Of a stretch of DNA of 41,759 nucleotides, positions 8,095-15,442 are shown in pieces. The notes under the pieces are model-generated. The model made no database searches, was not told the DNA's origin, and saw nothing but the letters and a program-made list of their open reading frames with translations. The stretch is from Bernardetia sp. Its GTDB lineage: Bacteria > Bacteroidota > Bacteroidia > Cytophagales > Bernardetiaceae. A program made the position numbers and the translations under genes. The number at the start of each line of letters is the position of its first letter. Position 1 is the stretch's first letter. The DNA lies in NCBI RefSeq assembly GCF_020630935.1, contig NZ_JAHDIG010000042.1, forward strand, positions 1 to 41,759. Direction: 5' to 3'.

Positions 8095-9752
8095 CAAAGT
8101 CCTCCTTCCGAATCTATCAGAACATCATCTGTGTAAGCCAGTACAATAGACGGTTCTTGTAACAACAAATTTTTAGAGTACGGATAGGTATAAAATTCCC
8201 ATTTTTTGCCTACAGCATACTCTGCACTAGGTAAAATCGTAAATTGAATTTCATTTTGTGTAATAGGTGTGCCTACACTTGCCGTACCCAAAGAAACTCT
8301 ATCTTTTGAAACTCTAAAAGAAGTAGCTGACACGAAGGTAATTACCCATTTTATGGTTTCTGATGAAGCTGGTAAAAGACTTTTATTCCAAAGCAGTTCC
8401 GTAGTGTTTTCAAGAAGTGGACGTGCAAATGGTTCTACATAGAAATATATCGTATCCGAACTATCCACACCTTCTGTCGTTTCGACAACCTCTACCAAGT
8501 CATTGATTTTGACTTTCCCTCTAATTACTTGCACGTCTGATGAGAGAAAATTCAAAAGATTTGCTCTCACAGCAGCCACTACATCAGCACGAACAAAATT
8601 AGAGCGCACTTGAATGACAAACTTGACTTTAGCTTGCAGCACCCCTGCACTCCTAACCGTTAGTTTGGTAGTAATAAGTCTTCGTGGTTCAAGAAAATCA
8701 GCGACATTGTCTAAGAGTGTTTGCGTAGCAGTTCCTCCTCCAAGTGGAGAAATATAAATATCTACATATTTTCCACATTCAAAGAAATGTCCTGCACTTC
8801 CTACACCAGCAGCTAAAAGAGGAACATCGTTATGGTCTTGCCCTGTTACCATATTATCCTGTGTGCGAATAAAAATTGGAATCTTTCTTTGCAAATCTTC
8901 TAAGGTCTCAACATCAGCCCCACCACTCGCACGGTCTGGATTAGTCACTTTTAATATAAATCCACTTGGCATTGCCACAGAAGAAATAATATCGGTAATG
9001 GTATTTTCAGATACATTCCCTGCACTTCCTTGTGAAACAGCATAATTTACAGTAATATCTGCTCCCACAAGTGGAATTTCTCCTTTTACACCATCTCCAA
9101 AAACAATTTCCATTTTACGACTTTGCCCTACACCATCTACAAAGTCTCTATCTAATTGGAATGATTTTAAAAAAGAATCTTTAGAAGTCCAACCCAGTCC
9201 ATCTACTAACACGGATACTGAGCCATCAACAATTTCCTCAATGAGTTCAAAGACTTGTGAAGCTGTGCCGTCAGAAGTTCCAACAGAGATATTGCTGAAA
9301 GAAATTTGCTGCACGGCATCGATAAAACCTTCTGTTTCTCCTGCTAGAATGATGAGGTTATCTGTAGTGGTATAAATAATTTCATCTGCTGTTTGAACTT
9401 CTGTTCCGATGGGAATAAGCACATCTGAAGGCAATGGACTTTCAACAAAAAAACGAAGCTCTACCGAAGCTGGAATCATTCCTTTGATTCGGTAGCCGAC
9501 CATCTTGGCAAACTTGACAACATTTTTGTAACGAGTAGCTGTAACTAAAAACGCTTCCTCTCCTTGTTTGTCGATGTAGTAATTCAGCATTCCTGCAATA
9601 GCACTCCAAACAAAGAGCATTTGTACCAGTGGCTCTGTTGGAGAATGGTCGGTATGACGTGGTAGTTTTGTAGAAAGTTTAGGCAAGACAGAATCCATTA
9701 TCTGTTCCTGACTTCTATCTGCATATCCTACCCATTCATTTTTGCTGTTCAT
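8094..9752 (-). CDS. Baseplate J/gp47-like protein
   Basis: 552 aa. The central region contains the typical gpJ pattern: a strand-rich domain leading into G-x-x-x-N-V-x-x-x-T-I, then NPDRASGGAD-x-E-x-x-E-x-L-x-R-x-I-P. This segment marks the Baseplate_J family. The protein forms the wedge arms that trigger sheath contraction. It overlaps the upstream gene by 4 bp (ATGA) and touches gpI downstream, showing tight coupling. The C-terminus is longer than in P2 gpJ. Confidence 0.9.
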   Translation of the reverse strand: MNSKNEWVGYADRSQEQIMDSVLPKLSTKLPRHTDHSPTEPLVQMLFVWSAIAGMLNYYIDKQGEEAFLVTATRYKNVVKFAKMVGYRIKGMIPASVELRFFVESPLPSDVLIPIGTEVQTADEIIYTTTDNLIILAGETEGFIDAVQQISFSNISVGTSDGTASQVFELIEEIVDGSVSVLVDGLGWTSKDSFLKSFQLDRDFVDGVGQSRKMEIVFGDGVKGEIPLVGADITVNYAVSQGSAGNVSENTITDIISSVAMPSGFILKVTNPDRASGGADVETLEDLQRKIPIFIRTQDNMVTGQDHNDVPLLAAGVGSAGHFFECGKYVDIYISPLGGGTATQTLLDNVADFLEPRRLITTKLTVRSAGVLQAKVKFVIQVRSNFVRADVVAAVRANLLNFLSSDVQVIRGKVKINDLVEVVETTEGVDSSDTIYFYVEPFARPLLENTTELLWNKSLLPASSETIKWVITFVSATSFRVSKDRVSLGTASVGTPITQNEIQFTILPSAEYAVGKKWEFYTYPYSKNLLLQEPSIVLAYTDDVLIDSEGGL

Positions 9753-9979
9753 ATCTCTTTAAAATTATTTTTTCCTTCTTCTTTCTGTGCTTCTTCAATC
9801 AATCCTTTCAGTTCGTACTCGTTGTTATTGTGTAAAAGCTTTATTAGAACGGCATTCAGTTCTGTATAGCTGATTTTAAAATCTTTCTCCTTACAAAACT
9901 TTCCTATTTCATTTTGTAGTCTTTTTTGCAGTTCTAAGATATTCCCCTTCTTTTCAATTTCTTTTTCTAATATTTCCAT
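9749..9979 (-). CDS. Small helical protein in baseplate operon
   Basis: 76 aa, almost wholly helical, rich in Glu and Lys with heptad-like Leu/Ile spacing. It overlaps gpJ by 4 bp and lies 8 bp after gp25. It may be a small wedge-assembly component. No family recognised. Confidence 0.7.
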   Translation of the reverse strand: MEILEKEIEKKGNILELQKRLQNEIGKFCKEKDFKISYTELNAVLIKLLHNNNEYELKGLIEEAQKEEGKNNFKEI

Positions 9980-9987
9980 AACTTTTT

Positions 9988-10377
9988 TCAGTAGTCTAAT
10001 TCACGATAAAAAGGATAGGTGTAAGTCCCTTCTTCATTGCTTCCTACAATTTGGTAGCTAATAATGCATTTGATTGTAGTTTCTGTAGAAGTTTCAAATA
10101 CTACATCTTTTACTCTGATTCTCTTCTCCCATCTTGTGATAGCATCAACGATAAACTCACGCAAAAGCGTTTGCAAAATCGTATCATTGGGTTCGTACCT
10201 AAACCGTTCTATCTGCGTTCCAAACTCTGGCATAAACGGTTTTTGATTCGTTGGTTGTGATAGAATAATTCCCAAAGATTGATTGATAAGCTCTTGTCCT
10301 GAAACATAGACAGAACGCCCTGCCGAATCTACTTCGAAGGGGAATGCCAGTCCAGTTCCTGTGATTTTTTGGCTCAT
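9988..10377 (-). CDS. Baseplate wedge protein, gp25/gpW-like
   Basis: 129 aa, the usual length for T4 gp25 and P2 gpW. It shows the family pattern of a G-x-G-x-x-F-P-F opening, an N-Q-S-L-G-I-I-L helix and the E-F-G-T-Q-I-E-R-F-x-Y-E-P-N loop, followed by a helix with W-E-x-R-I. The protein sits between spike and gpJ, as in other contractile systems, and nucleates the sheath at the baseplate. Confidence 0.92.
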   Translation of the reverse strand: MSQKITGTGLAFPFEVDSAGRSVYVSGQELINQSLGIILSQPTNQKPFMPEFGTQIERFRYEPNDTILQTLLREFIVDAITRWEKRIRVKDVVFETSTETTIKCIISYQIVGSNEEGTYTYPFYRELDY

Positions 10378-10378
10378 C

Positions 10379-11020
10379 TTATTTTAGTAATTGATTTACT
10401 TTAAAGCTCCAACTGCTTAATGATGCGATGGTATCTGGTGTCAAGCTATTGCTGAGAGGAGTTCCATTCATTGCTACTTTCAAAGTCAAGAGTATTTCCT
10501 TCAATTCATTCAATAATCCTTTTAGATTTTGAGTAGAGTTTTTCAATTCGATTTTTCCTCCTGTTGTGAAAACAGAAATATCAGCTTTGCCTACAATATC
10601 AATTTTACCATCCTCAAAGAGTTCAATACTTGCTTCTTTAGATTGAATGAATATTCTATCATGCTTCAAACTAATCCCATCCAAATAACGGTCTTTGAAC
10701 TCCTTCGGCATTGCTTTGTCTGAAAACCAACCCATTTCCCAAATCGGCATTGAAGCCTCTCCATTGACAAAACTAATCCAAACGCCACTTTTAGTAGAAG
10801 GAATAGCCCAAATACCAATAGTGTCTCCACTAAAAATAGACTTTCCATAGATCCATTCCTCTAAAACTTGGTCTCCAAAAATAGAAGGGACTTTTACCCT
10901 CAAGCGTCCTCGCTTTTCAGGGTCTTCATTCTCTACGACAATACCGTGATACAATCCATAAAATCTACCAGCTTCTTCTAAGCCTTTTTCTTGAACAACC
11001 TTTTTGAATTGTCTATCCAT
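10379..11020 (-). CDS. Baseplate spike protein (gpV/gp5 OB-fold)
   Basis: 213 aa. The N-terminal half has the OB-fold signature Y-x-G-I-V-x-x-x-D-P-x-x-R-G-R-x-x-V-x-V-P seen in VgrG, gp5 and gpV spikes, followed by W-x-x-P-x-x-x-x-G-x-W-x-x-F. The C-terminal part has short beta repeats suited to a trimeric needle, then a helical tail. It overlaps the gpD stop by 8 bp. There is no lysozyme insertion as in T4 gp5, so cell-wall entry must depend on another protein. Confidence 0.88.
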   Translation of the reverse strand: MDRQFKKVVQEKGLEEAGRFYGLYHGIVVENEDPEKRGRLRVKVPSIFGDQVLEEWIYGKSIFSGDTIGIWAIPSTKSGVWISFVNGEASMPIWEMGWFSDKAMPKEFKDRYLDGISLKHDRIFIQSKEASIELFEDGKIDIVGKADISVFTTGGKIELKNSTQNLKGLLNELKEILLTLKVAMNGTPLSNSLTPDTIASLSSWSFKVNQLLK

Positions 11021-12233
11021 TTTTTACCTCCTTTCCATTGGCATCAAAAACAAGAACTTTGCTTTGGGCTTCATTAACAGCTGTACTTCCTTGTGTTGTG
11101 TTCACTTGTTGTCTTTTCGAACTAGCCTTATCTGGCTGTACATTCGTAACTGATTTACTCGTTGCATTTTTCTTGAGCTCACAAGTGGTTTTATAATACG
11201 AACCTGCACTTACATCGTGTTTAGCTGACATTACCTTCCAGTTTCCTTCGTGCTTTTTTGCTACACCAGCTATTGTCAGAATATCATTAGCTTTGAGTAA
11301 TGGATTTCCCTCTACGACTAGCTTTGCCGTAACTCCTGCCAACGACTTATCTTCTTGTAATGTATTGACTAAGCCATCATTTTGACTTTTGTCTGTGCTT
11401 CCTTGCACTAGCTTTCCATCTTCTGACTTTTCGGATTCTGCTTTTTTCTTGGGGAACACTTTTTTAGCATTGCCATTAGCATCAACTTTTATATTATATT
11501 CTCCTAATTTTTCTTTCTCTTTATTCTCACTTTTAGCTTCGCTTTTCTGAATCTCATTTGTTTGAGGGTTGATAGAATAAGAAGTGATTTTTTGAGAAGA
11601 GGTATCTTGTTTAGTGTATTTGACTTTTGGTACAAAAGAAATAATATCTTTTCCCCAAGTATAAGTTTTGACAGCTTCTTTTAGAAGATTTCTCTTCTCT
11701 AAAATAAGCGTGTCACCACTTACACGAAAAACTAAATTTTCTCGTTTAGCTAGTTGCATCAAAAAATCAAAATCAGATTTTTGTGCTTGTGGTAAATACG
11801 GATACTTCTTTTTGGTTTGGATGACATCCGTTTTATACGAATATGTATCAGCCATTTCCTCTACTAATTCAGAAAGTGTTTTGTCTTTATGAATTTTGTT
11901 AGAAAATTCCTCCTTCATAAACTGTCCTACATCAACAGCATCAATTCTAACTTTGATAACTTCTCCGTACGAACTGGAAATATCCGAAATTTTGGCTACT
12001 CGTTCTTCCGTTTGAAGCCCACCGATATAACCAAACATAAATCGCAACTTCTCCCCAGCCACAAGCCAGTCTTCATCTAATTCAAATACATTTTTTAGAC
12101 TTACTGAAATGCGTAGTAGGTCGTCTTTTTCTATCGTATCTTCATACGAAAAGCTGTCCACCAAAGGAGTTATATCCTCTCCAGTAGGAGCTATGATTAT
12201 CTTATAAAAAGGAGAGCCTACTACACCACTCAT
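11013..12233 (-). CDS. Late control D-like baseplate hub protein (gpD)
   Basis: 406 aa from the ATG at 12233; a TTG two codons upstream also opens the frame. The N-terminal two thirds carry the gpD/VgrG hub fold, with the segment Y-P-Y-L-x-Q-x-x-K-S-D-F-D-F-L-x-x-L-A. A Lys/Glu/Ser-rich low-complexity stretch at about residues 215-300 precedes a conserved C-terminal domain and a second polar tail. gpD forms the tail hub between tube and spike. The 8-bp overlap with the spike gene supports co-translation. Confidence 0.88.
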   Translation of the reverse strand: MSGVVGSPFYKIIIAPTGEDITPLVDSFSYEDTIEKDDLLRISVSLKNVFELDEDWLVAGEKLRFMFGYIGGLQTEERVAKISDISSSYGEVIKVRIDAVDVGQFMKEEFSNKIHKDKTLSELVEEMADTYSYKTDVIQTKKKYPYLPQAQKSDFDFLMQLAKRENLVFRVSGDTLILEKRNLLKEAVKTYTWGKDIISFVPKVKYTKQDTSSQKITSYSINPQTNEIQKSEAKSENKEKEKLGEYNIKVDANGNAKKVFPKKKAESEKSEDGKLVQGSTDKSQNDGLVNTLQEDKSLAGVTAKLVVEGNPLLKANDILTIAGVAKKHEGNWKVMSAKHDVSAGSYYKTTCELKKNATSKSVTNVQPDKASSKRQQVNTTQGSTAVNEAQSKVLVFDANGKEVKNG

Positions 12234-12304
12234 TATCAAATCTCAATAAAATAGCTTTAAAATTATGATTTTATCAAAAATAATTGTTTTTATTGAAAAT
12301 ATAT

Positions 12305-12312
12305 CAAAATTA
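12305..12312 (-). promoter_or_regulatory. Possible -7 box for the gpD-baseplate operon
   Basis: On the minus strand the sequence is TAATTTTG, matching the Bacteroidota -7 pattern TAnnTTTG, 72 bp before the gpD start. No clear TTTG-type -33 box is seen about 20 bp upstream, so support is weak. Confidence 0.25.
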
Positions 12313-12340
12313 TAGAAATATTTTGCTAAGTTTGTATTGC

Positions 12341-12458
12341 TCGTAAACAATGATTTGTTTCAGTTCTGATTTTTCATTTGTTTGTAAAGGCTTGGTGTGC
12401 CTTTGTGGTTTACAAGTAGTTTTGGAAAGCTCTCATGTATTTGAGAGCTTTTTTTATT
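12341..12458 (+). ncRNA. Candidate small noncoding RNA with intrinsic terminator
   Basis: A plus-strand TAAGTTTG -7-like box at 12327-12334 is followed by about 115 bp that end in a strong terminator (12426-12457). In between is a second hairpin: TTGTAAA at 12382-12388 pairs with TTTACAA at 12409-12415, with inner GGC/GCC pairs and a TTGGTGT loop. No convincing coding frame fits; the only ATG frame (12349) reads straight through the terminator stem. The RNA would be antisense to the 3' end of the 76-aa gene at 12454. No known RNA family is recognised. Confidence 0.4.
12426..12457 (+). terminator. Intrinsic terminator
   Basis: AAAGCTCTCA (12426-12435) pairs with TGAGAGCTTT (12442-12451) around a 6-nt loop and is followed by a run of T on the plus strand. 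The T-run side shows that it ends a rightward transcript even though the annotated genes around it run leftward. Confidence 0.75.
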
Positions 12459-12684
12459 TCCTCAAAAGCCTTCTGAAATGATACAGCTTTGCTATAAGTT
12501 TCTTCTCATCAGTAGGGAGTTCTGGTGAGGGGTGTGTCGAGGCAAGACAAGTTGCGTCATCTATCATTTCCTCTATCTCATCTAATGTGAAAGAACTGAG
12601 AAGTTTTGTGCCTAATTCCAAGGCTTGTTTATTTTTTTGATTCACATCGATATTCGACTCTTGTTTTGATAAAAAAGAGAACAT
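12454..12684 (-). CDS. Small hypothetical protein
   Basis: 76 aa, helical and acidic in the middle with a basic end (RRLLRK). It is isolated: about 220 bp separate it from gpD and about 300 bp from the LysM gene. The stop codon lies inside the T-run of the plus-strand terminator. No family recognised; its isolation suggests a separately expressed cargo gene. Confidence 0.6.
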   Translation of the reverse strand: MFSFLSKQESNIDVNQKNKQALELGTKLLSSFTLDEIEEMIDDATCLASTHPSPELPTDEKKLIAKLYHFRRLLRK

Positions 12685-12991
12685 TTCTTTATTTGTTTGA
12701 ATAAGTATCTTAGTAGTTGTAATGTAGGACAGATAGATTTGCTATTATTTTTAGTGATTAACGAATATAAAGATACTAATATTTTTATTTATTGCTAATA
12801 TTATTAGGTTTATAAACAACTAGATTATCTGTGATAAATAGTAACCAATGCTGTTTCTTGTCGTGTAAATTAGTGTAAATAATTAATAATCAAACGTTTA
12901 TAATTCACACTATAAAAACTACACAAGAAATTATTGCTAAATTCAAAGAAGATTTTAAAAATGAGCCTTATAACTAATATGGTATTAACTT
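12685..12991 (+). other. 307-bp intergenic region without a clear gene
   Basis: AT-rich interval containing one copy of the GTAACC-N14-TCGTGTA element at 12841 pointing right. A rough inverted counterpart follows at about 12908-12930 (TTCACACT ... CTACACAAG). Downstream on the plus strand there is only a 12-codon ATG frame (12961) and a stop-bounded 30-codon frame without a start that ends near 12974. The latter may be the remnant of a gene formerly driven by the element. Confidence 0.6.
12841..12878 (+). promoter_or_regulatory. ECF-type promoter-like element, copy 1
   Basis: GTAACC (12841-12846), 14 bp, TCGTGTA (12861-12867), then a GTGTAA ending at 12878. Same arrangement as four other copies in the window. 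It points right into a stretch with no recognised gene. Confidence 0.6.
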
Positions 12992-13315
12992 TTAACTAAG
13001 TTTCCACTGATAAATATCTGGGATGATAATTTCTTCTCCAATCAACTCTTCCAAACGCCACGGTTTTTCAATATTATTGGCATCAGCAATGACATGCCAA
13101 TAGTTCTTAGCCTCTGTAACCAAAGAGCCATAATACTTATATGCTAAAATGGTAAGGTCATCCCCAGCAACTACAATATGGGTTTGAAATGCTTGATTTT
13201 TAGCAGGAGTTCTTTCTTTAGCTTCTAAAATTCTCCTACCATCATCAAAAATGGTAAGCGTTCCTCCTGCGTAGAGATTAGATTCGTGTAATCGTATTGG
13301 TTTTTCAGTAGCCAT
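12992..13315 (-). CDS. LysM-domain tail/baseplate protein
   Basis: 107 aa from the ATG at 13315; a TTG two codons earlier also opens the frame. The C-terminal half is a LysM-type fold: H-I-V-V-A-G-D-D-L-T-I-L-A-Y-K-Y-Y-G, then a W-x-x-I-A-x-A-N segment and an I-I-I-P ending. In contractile injection systems a LysM protein of this size sits next to the CIS tube-type gene and connects tube, hub and baseplate. The start is 2 bp after the stop of that gene. Confidence 0.85.
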   Translation of the reverse strand: MATEKPIRLHESNLYAGGTLTIFDDGRRILEAKERTPAKNQAFQTHIVVAGDDLTILAYKYYGSLVTEAKNYWHVIADANNIEKPWRLEELIGEEIIIPDIYQWKLS

Positions 13316-13317
13316 AA

Positions 13318-13800
13318 TCAAAATTGTCTAATGTCATTTATACTTCGGTTTGTTTCCATAGATAATTCAAAGGAAATACTTACTTCTGCTCTTCTCGCCT
13401 TCCAACCGTTTTGATTATCGAAATCTGTAAACTTGCTACTGACACTCTTTACAATATAGGTTTTATTAGAAAATAAATTACCGAAAATAACCTTCACTTT
13501 TCTTGTAGGGGCATTATAGGAATCGTTTGCTATCAGTCCTTCTAGCCAATTTATATCTCGTAGTACCGTATCTTCATTACTCCCATCATAAACGAACTGA
13601 CACGACATAGAAAAAGTGTCACCACCTCCTGTATAATGGTGCAATGGATTATTACGTCCTGGAACATCAACTGTTGCATAGTTTCCAGTACGTTGTTTCG
13701 CAATTTCTTTGGGTACTTCTTGTAATTCTAGTCTTCCAAATGGCTCGGATAATTCTAAGATGTAGATAGAACCATCAATGGCTGATAGTTGGTGCTGCAT
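13318..13800 (-). CDS. CIS tube-type tail protein
   Basis: 160 aa, strand-rich, with the G-G-G-D-T-F-S-M-S-C-Q-F-V-Y-D motif and a C-terminal R-A-x-V-S-I-S-F-E-L segment. These features and the immediately downstream LysM gene match the family annotated as contractile injection system tube protein (the N-terminal part of Afp7/Pvc7-like proteins). It probably builds the junction between inner tube and baseplate hub. Confidence 0.8.
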   Translation of the reverse strand: MQHQLSAIDGSIYILELSEPFGRLELQEVPKEIAKQRTGNYATVDVPGRNNPLHHYTGGGDTFSMSCQFVYDGSNEDTVLRDINWLEGLIANDSYNAPTRKVKVIFGNLFSNKTYIVKSVSSKFTDFDNQNGWKARRAEVSISFELSMETNRSINDIRQF

Positions 13801-13809
13801 AATATGTTA

Positions 13810-13998
13810 TTAGATCTTTGAAAACCATTCTGGATTATTCTTAACCTCTTCCTTAGTGAATTTATACATTTTTAAACTTCCCTCAATAGCCTCTTTGTCT
13901 GTCATAGAGTGAAAATAATCTCCATTGATATTTTGTTTGAAAACTCTACCTTTAGGACAATTAGGTAAATCTTTATTCAAAATAATTTTTGAGTTCAT
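13810..13998 (-). CDS. Small hypothetical protein
   Basis: 62 aa, soluble. Segments PNCPKGRVFKQ and EEVKNNPEWFSKI resemble the short Phe/Trp-containing proteins often found among phage tail genes. It lies 9 bp upstream of the CIS tube-type gene. No function known. Confidence 0.65.
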   Translation of the reverse strand: MNSKIILNKDLPNCPKGRVFKQNINGDYFHSMTDKEAIEGSLKMYKFTKEEVKNNPEWFSKI

Positions 13999-14071
13999 GA
14001 TACGTAGCCTTTTAGATTTAAGATGTTTTTTTTCTATTCAAAGATAAAACATTAAAAGGATTCATACTTCA

Positions 14072-14332
14072 CTATATCTTTTTATGTTTTTTAAAAATAA
14101 CAGCAAAGAGAACTACTAATAACATAGTTATTGGAACTATATAAAAAGTAGTCAATAAAGACTCTAAAAATCCTCTTATACAATATACAGATAGTATTGC
14201 GCCTATTAACATATCAAAAGCAAAATCGCTTAATACCCTTTTCTTTTTTATTTTAGAGTAAACTAAAGAACCTAAAACTAATACTGATAACAGTATCTGA
14301 ATGCTCCAAAAAATATTTATAATCATCTCCAT
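14072..14332 (-). CDS. Small membrane protein, holin candidate
   Basis: 86 aa with three hydrophobic stretches (about residues 5-24, 36-54 and 60-80), separated by a basic loop (KIKKKR) and ending in a basic tail (KKHKKI). Size, three spans and charged C-terminus are those of a class I holin. No other holin candidate is seen near the endolysin, which lies 18 kb away. The assignment is from topology only. Confidence 0.55.
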   Translation of the reverse strand: MEMIINIFWSIQILLSVLVLGSLVYSKIKKKRVLSDFAFDMLIGAILSVYCIRGFLESLLTTFYIVPITMLLVVLFAVIFKKHKKI

Positions 14333-14367
14333 TCAAGCCAAATTTATAATCTCAAAAATCTTCGTAT

Positions 14368-14691
14368 TCAGTGCTTTCTAACGTCTTTCTCTTCTAGTCT
14401 AGCGACCGTCTCCTCTGTACCTCCTAGTTCGATAATTTTCCAAATAACGTTTTTGAAATTCTCCCAACCACCTAAGTTTTCAATAAATACGATGAGCTGT
14501 ACAAGTTTTTCAGCAGTATCTAATATTTTCTTTACTCTCTTACGAGCAAAGAATTTCAACACTTTTACTGTTTTACTCTTGAGTATCTTCTCTAAGTCTT
14601 CTTTCCAATTATAAACTTGCTTCTCTTCTACGACTTGTACCTTCCTCAACCTATCTCGCAATCCCTCCTTATATACTTCTGAAAAAGCCAT
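14368..14691 (-). CDS. Helical hypothetical protein
   Basis: 107 aa from the ATG at 14691; a TTG three codons upstream also opens the frame. The protein is strongly basic in the middle (FFARKRVKKIL) and has a hydrophobic segment (LVQLIVFIENLGG) that could pack against a membrane. It lies 35 bp upstream of the holin-like gene and may share its transcript. No family recognised. Confidence 0.65.
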   Translation of the reverse strand: MAFSEVYKEGLRDRLRKVQVVEEKQVYNWKEDLEKILKSKTVKVLKFFARKRVKKILDTAEKLVQLIVFIENLGGWENFKNVIWKIIELGGTEETVARLEEKDVRKH

Positions 14692-14729
14692 ACACAACAA
14701 ATATTTTGATTAAAAGCGATTTATTTTAT

Positions 14730-14737
14730 CAAATTTA
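14730..14737 (-). promoter_or_regulatory. Possible -7 box upstream of the 107-aa gene
   Basis: TAAATTTG on the minus strand fits TAnnTTTG and lies 38 bp before the start at 14691. The surrounding TGTAAATTTGATAAAAT is also present, on the plus strand, upstream of the PAS gene at 31936-31952. This suggests a shared promoter type. No -33 box is obvious. Confidence 0.35.
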
Positions 14738-14790
14738 CAAAAATATAGCCTATTTATTAAAAATTTTATAAAATAGTGATTCATTATTTT

Positions 14791-14798
14791 TATATTTG
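14791..14798 (+). promoter_or_regulatory. Possible -7 box for the secreted-protein gene
   Basis: TATATTTG matches TAnnTTTG, 43 bp before the ATG at 14842. The -33 region is not clear. The divergent -7-like box at 14730-14737 makes this a two-way promoter region. Confidence 0.4.
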
Positions 14799-14841
14799 AC
14801 TTTAGATAATCAACAACCTTTTTAAACCAAATTTACCAACT

Positions 14842-15222
14842 ATGAAAAATTTTAAATTTTTATTCGTTTTAATTGTTGCTTGTATCCCTTGTTTTACTTT
14901 GTTGAGTTTAGAGAGCGAGCCATCAGATGACTCGCAAGATAACGTTGTATACTTTGTAGAGAGGGATACTCAAGAAACAAATCAGCTTACTGAAGAACTT
15001 GTCAATAACCACAGACTGGTGTACTTCAATTTTGATGAAGAGATGCCACCAAACAATACAGATGCTGTGGATATTAGTAGTCAGCATCATTTAGTTACTC
15101 CCTTTAATAAAATATCCGTCAGAGATTTAGCTGCTCATCAAACTCTCTTTCGGTTATTACATTTTCAAAACAAGACGTTTATTGCCAATAACTTGTCATC
15201 AGATAGGCAAGGTAAAGCATAG
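14842..15222 (+). CDS. Secreted or membrane-tethered small protein (cargo)
   Basis: 126 aa. The N-terminus has a basic start (MKNFKF), a hydrophobic core of about 15 residues and a possible cleavage region near residue 22-26, so a signal peptide is likely. The mature part is polar and acidic at first, with no recognised fold. It is the only plus-strand gene in a long leftward block, with its own promoter-like box and terminator, the hallmarks of a prophage cargo gene expressed in the lysogen. Confidence 0.65.
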   Translation: MKNFKFLFVLIVACIPCFTLLSLESEPSDDSQDNVVYFVERDTQETNQLTEELVNNHRLVYFNFDEEMPPNNTDAVDISSQHHLVTPFNKISVRDLAAHQTLFRLLHFQNKTFIANNLSSDRQGKA

Positions 15223-15246
15223 AAACGCTACTACACTTTTAAAGCG

Positions 15247-15280
15247 AATAGATGGACTTTAAATCCAGCCTATCTTTTTT
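15247..15280 (+). terminator. Intrinsic terminator after secreted-protein gene
   Basis: AATAGATGGA pairs imperfectly with TCCAGCCTAT around a CTTTAAA loop and is followed by a T-run, 24 bp after the stop codon. The loop resembles a tRNA anticodon arm, but no other tRNA parts surround it. Confidence 0.6.
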
Positions 15281-15356
15281 GAAGTTAGATAACAACAGAA
15301 TAGGCATAGGGCTTTTAGTTTAATCCAAGATTGCTGAAGCCGAATAAAAAAGAAAC

Positions 15357-15393
15357 AAAACGCATCAACTGGAGAAGGTGGATGCGTTTTTTT
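15357..15393. terminator. Second intrinsic terminator, between convergent genes
   Basis: AAAACGCATC pairs with GATGCGTTTT around a 14-nt loop and is followed by T7. It lies between the secreted-protein gene and dinB, which converge, and can act on the rightward strand and possibly both. Confidence 0.7.
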
Positions 15394-15442
15394 ATGGTAT
15401 AAACTTGATCGTATATGAAATGTAAATAAGTCAAAGCTTTCT

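Noticed and set aside
12349-12480. 43-codon frame on the plus strand across the terminator
   Set aside because: Reads through the terminator stem and into the antisense of another gene; Cys/Ser/Phe-rich composition looks like noncoding sequence.
4408-14332. Extracellular contractile injection system rather than a phage
   Set aside because: LysM, CIS tube, gpD, spike, gp25 and gpJ occur in both, but terminase, portal, capsid, protease and integrase show a full phage.
15250-15270. Anticodon-arm-like hairpin with loop CTTTAAA (would read stop codon TAA)
   Set aside because: No D arm, T arm or acceptor stem can be formed nearby, and a T-run follows; it is a terminator.
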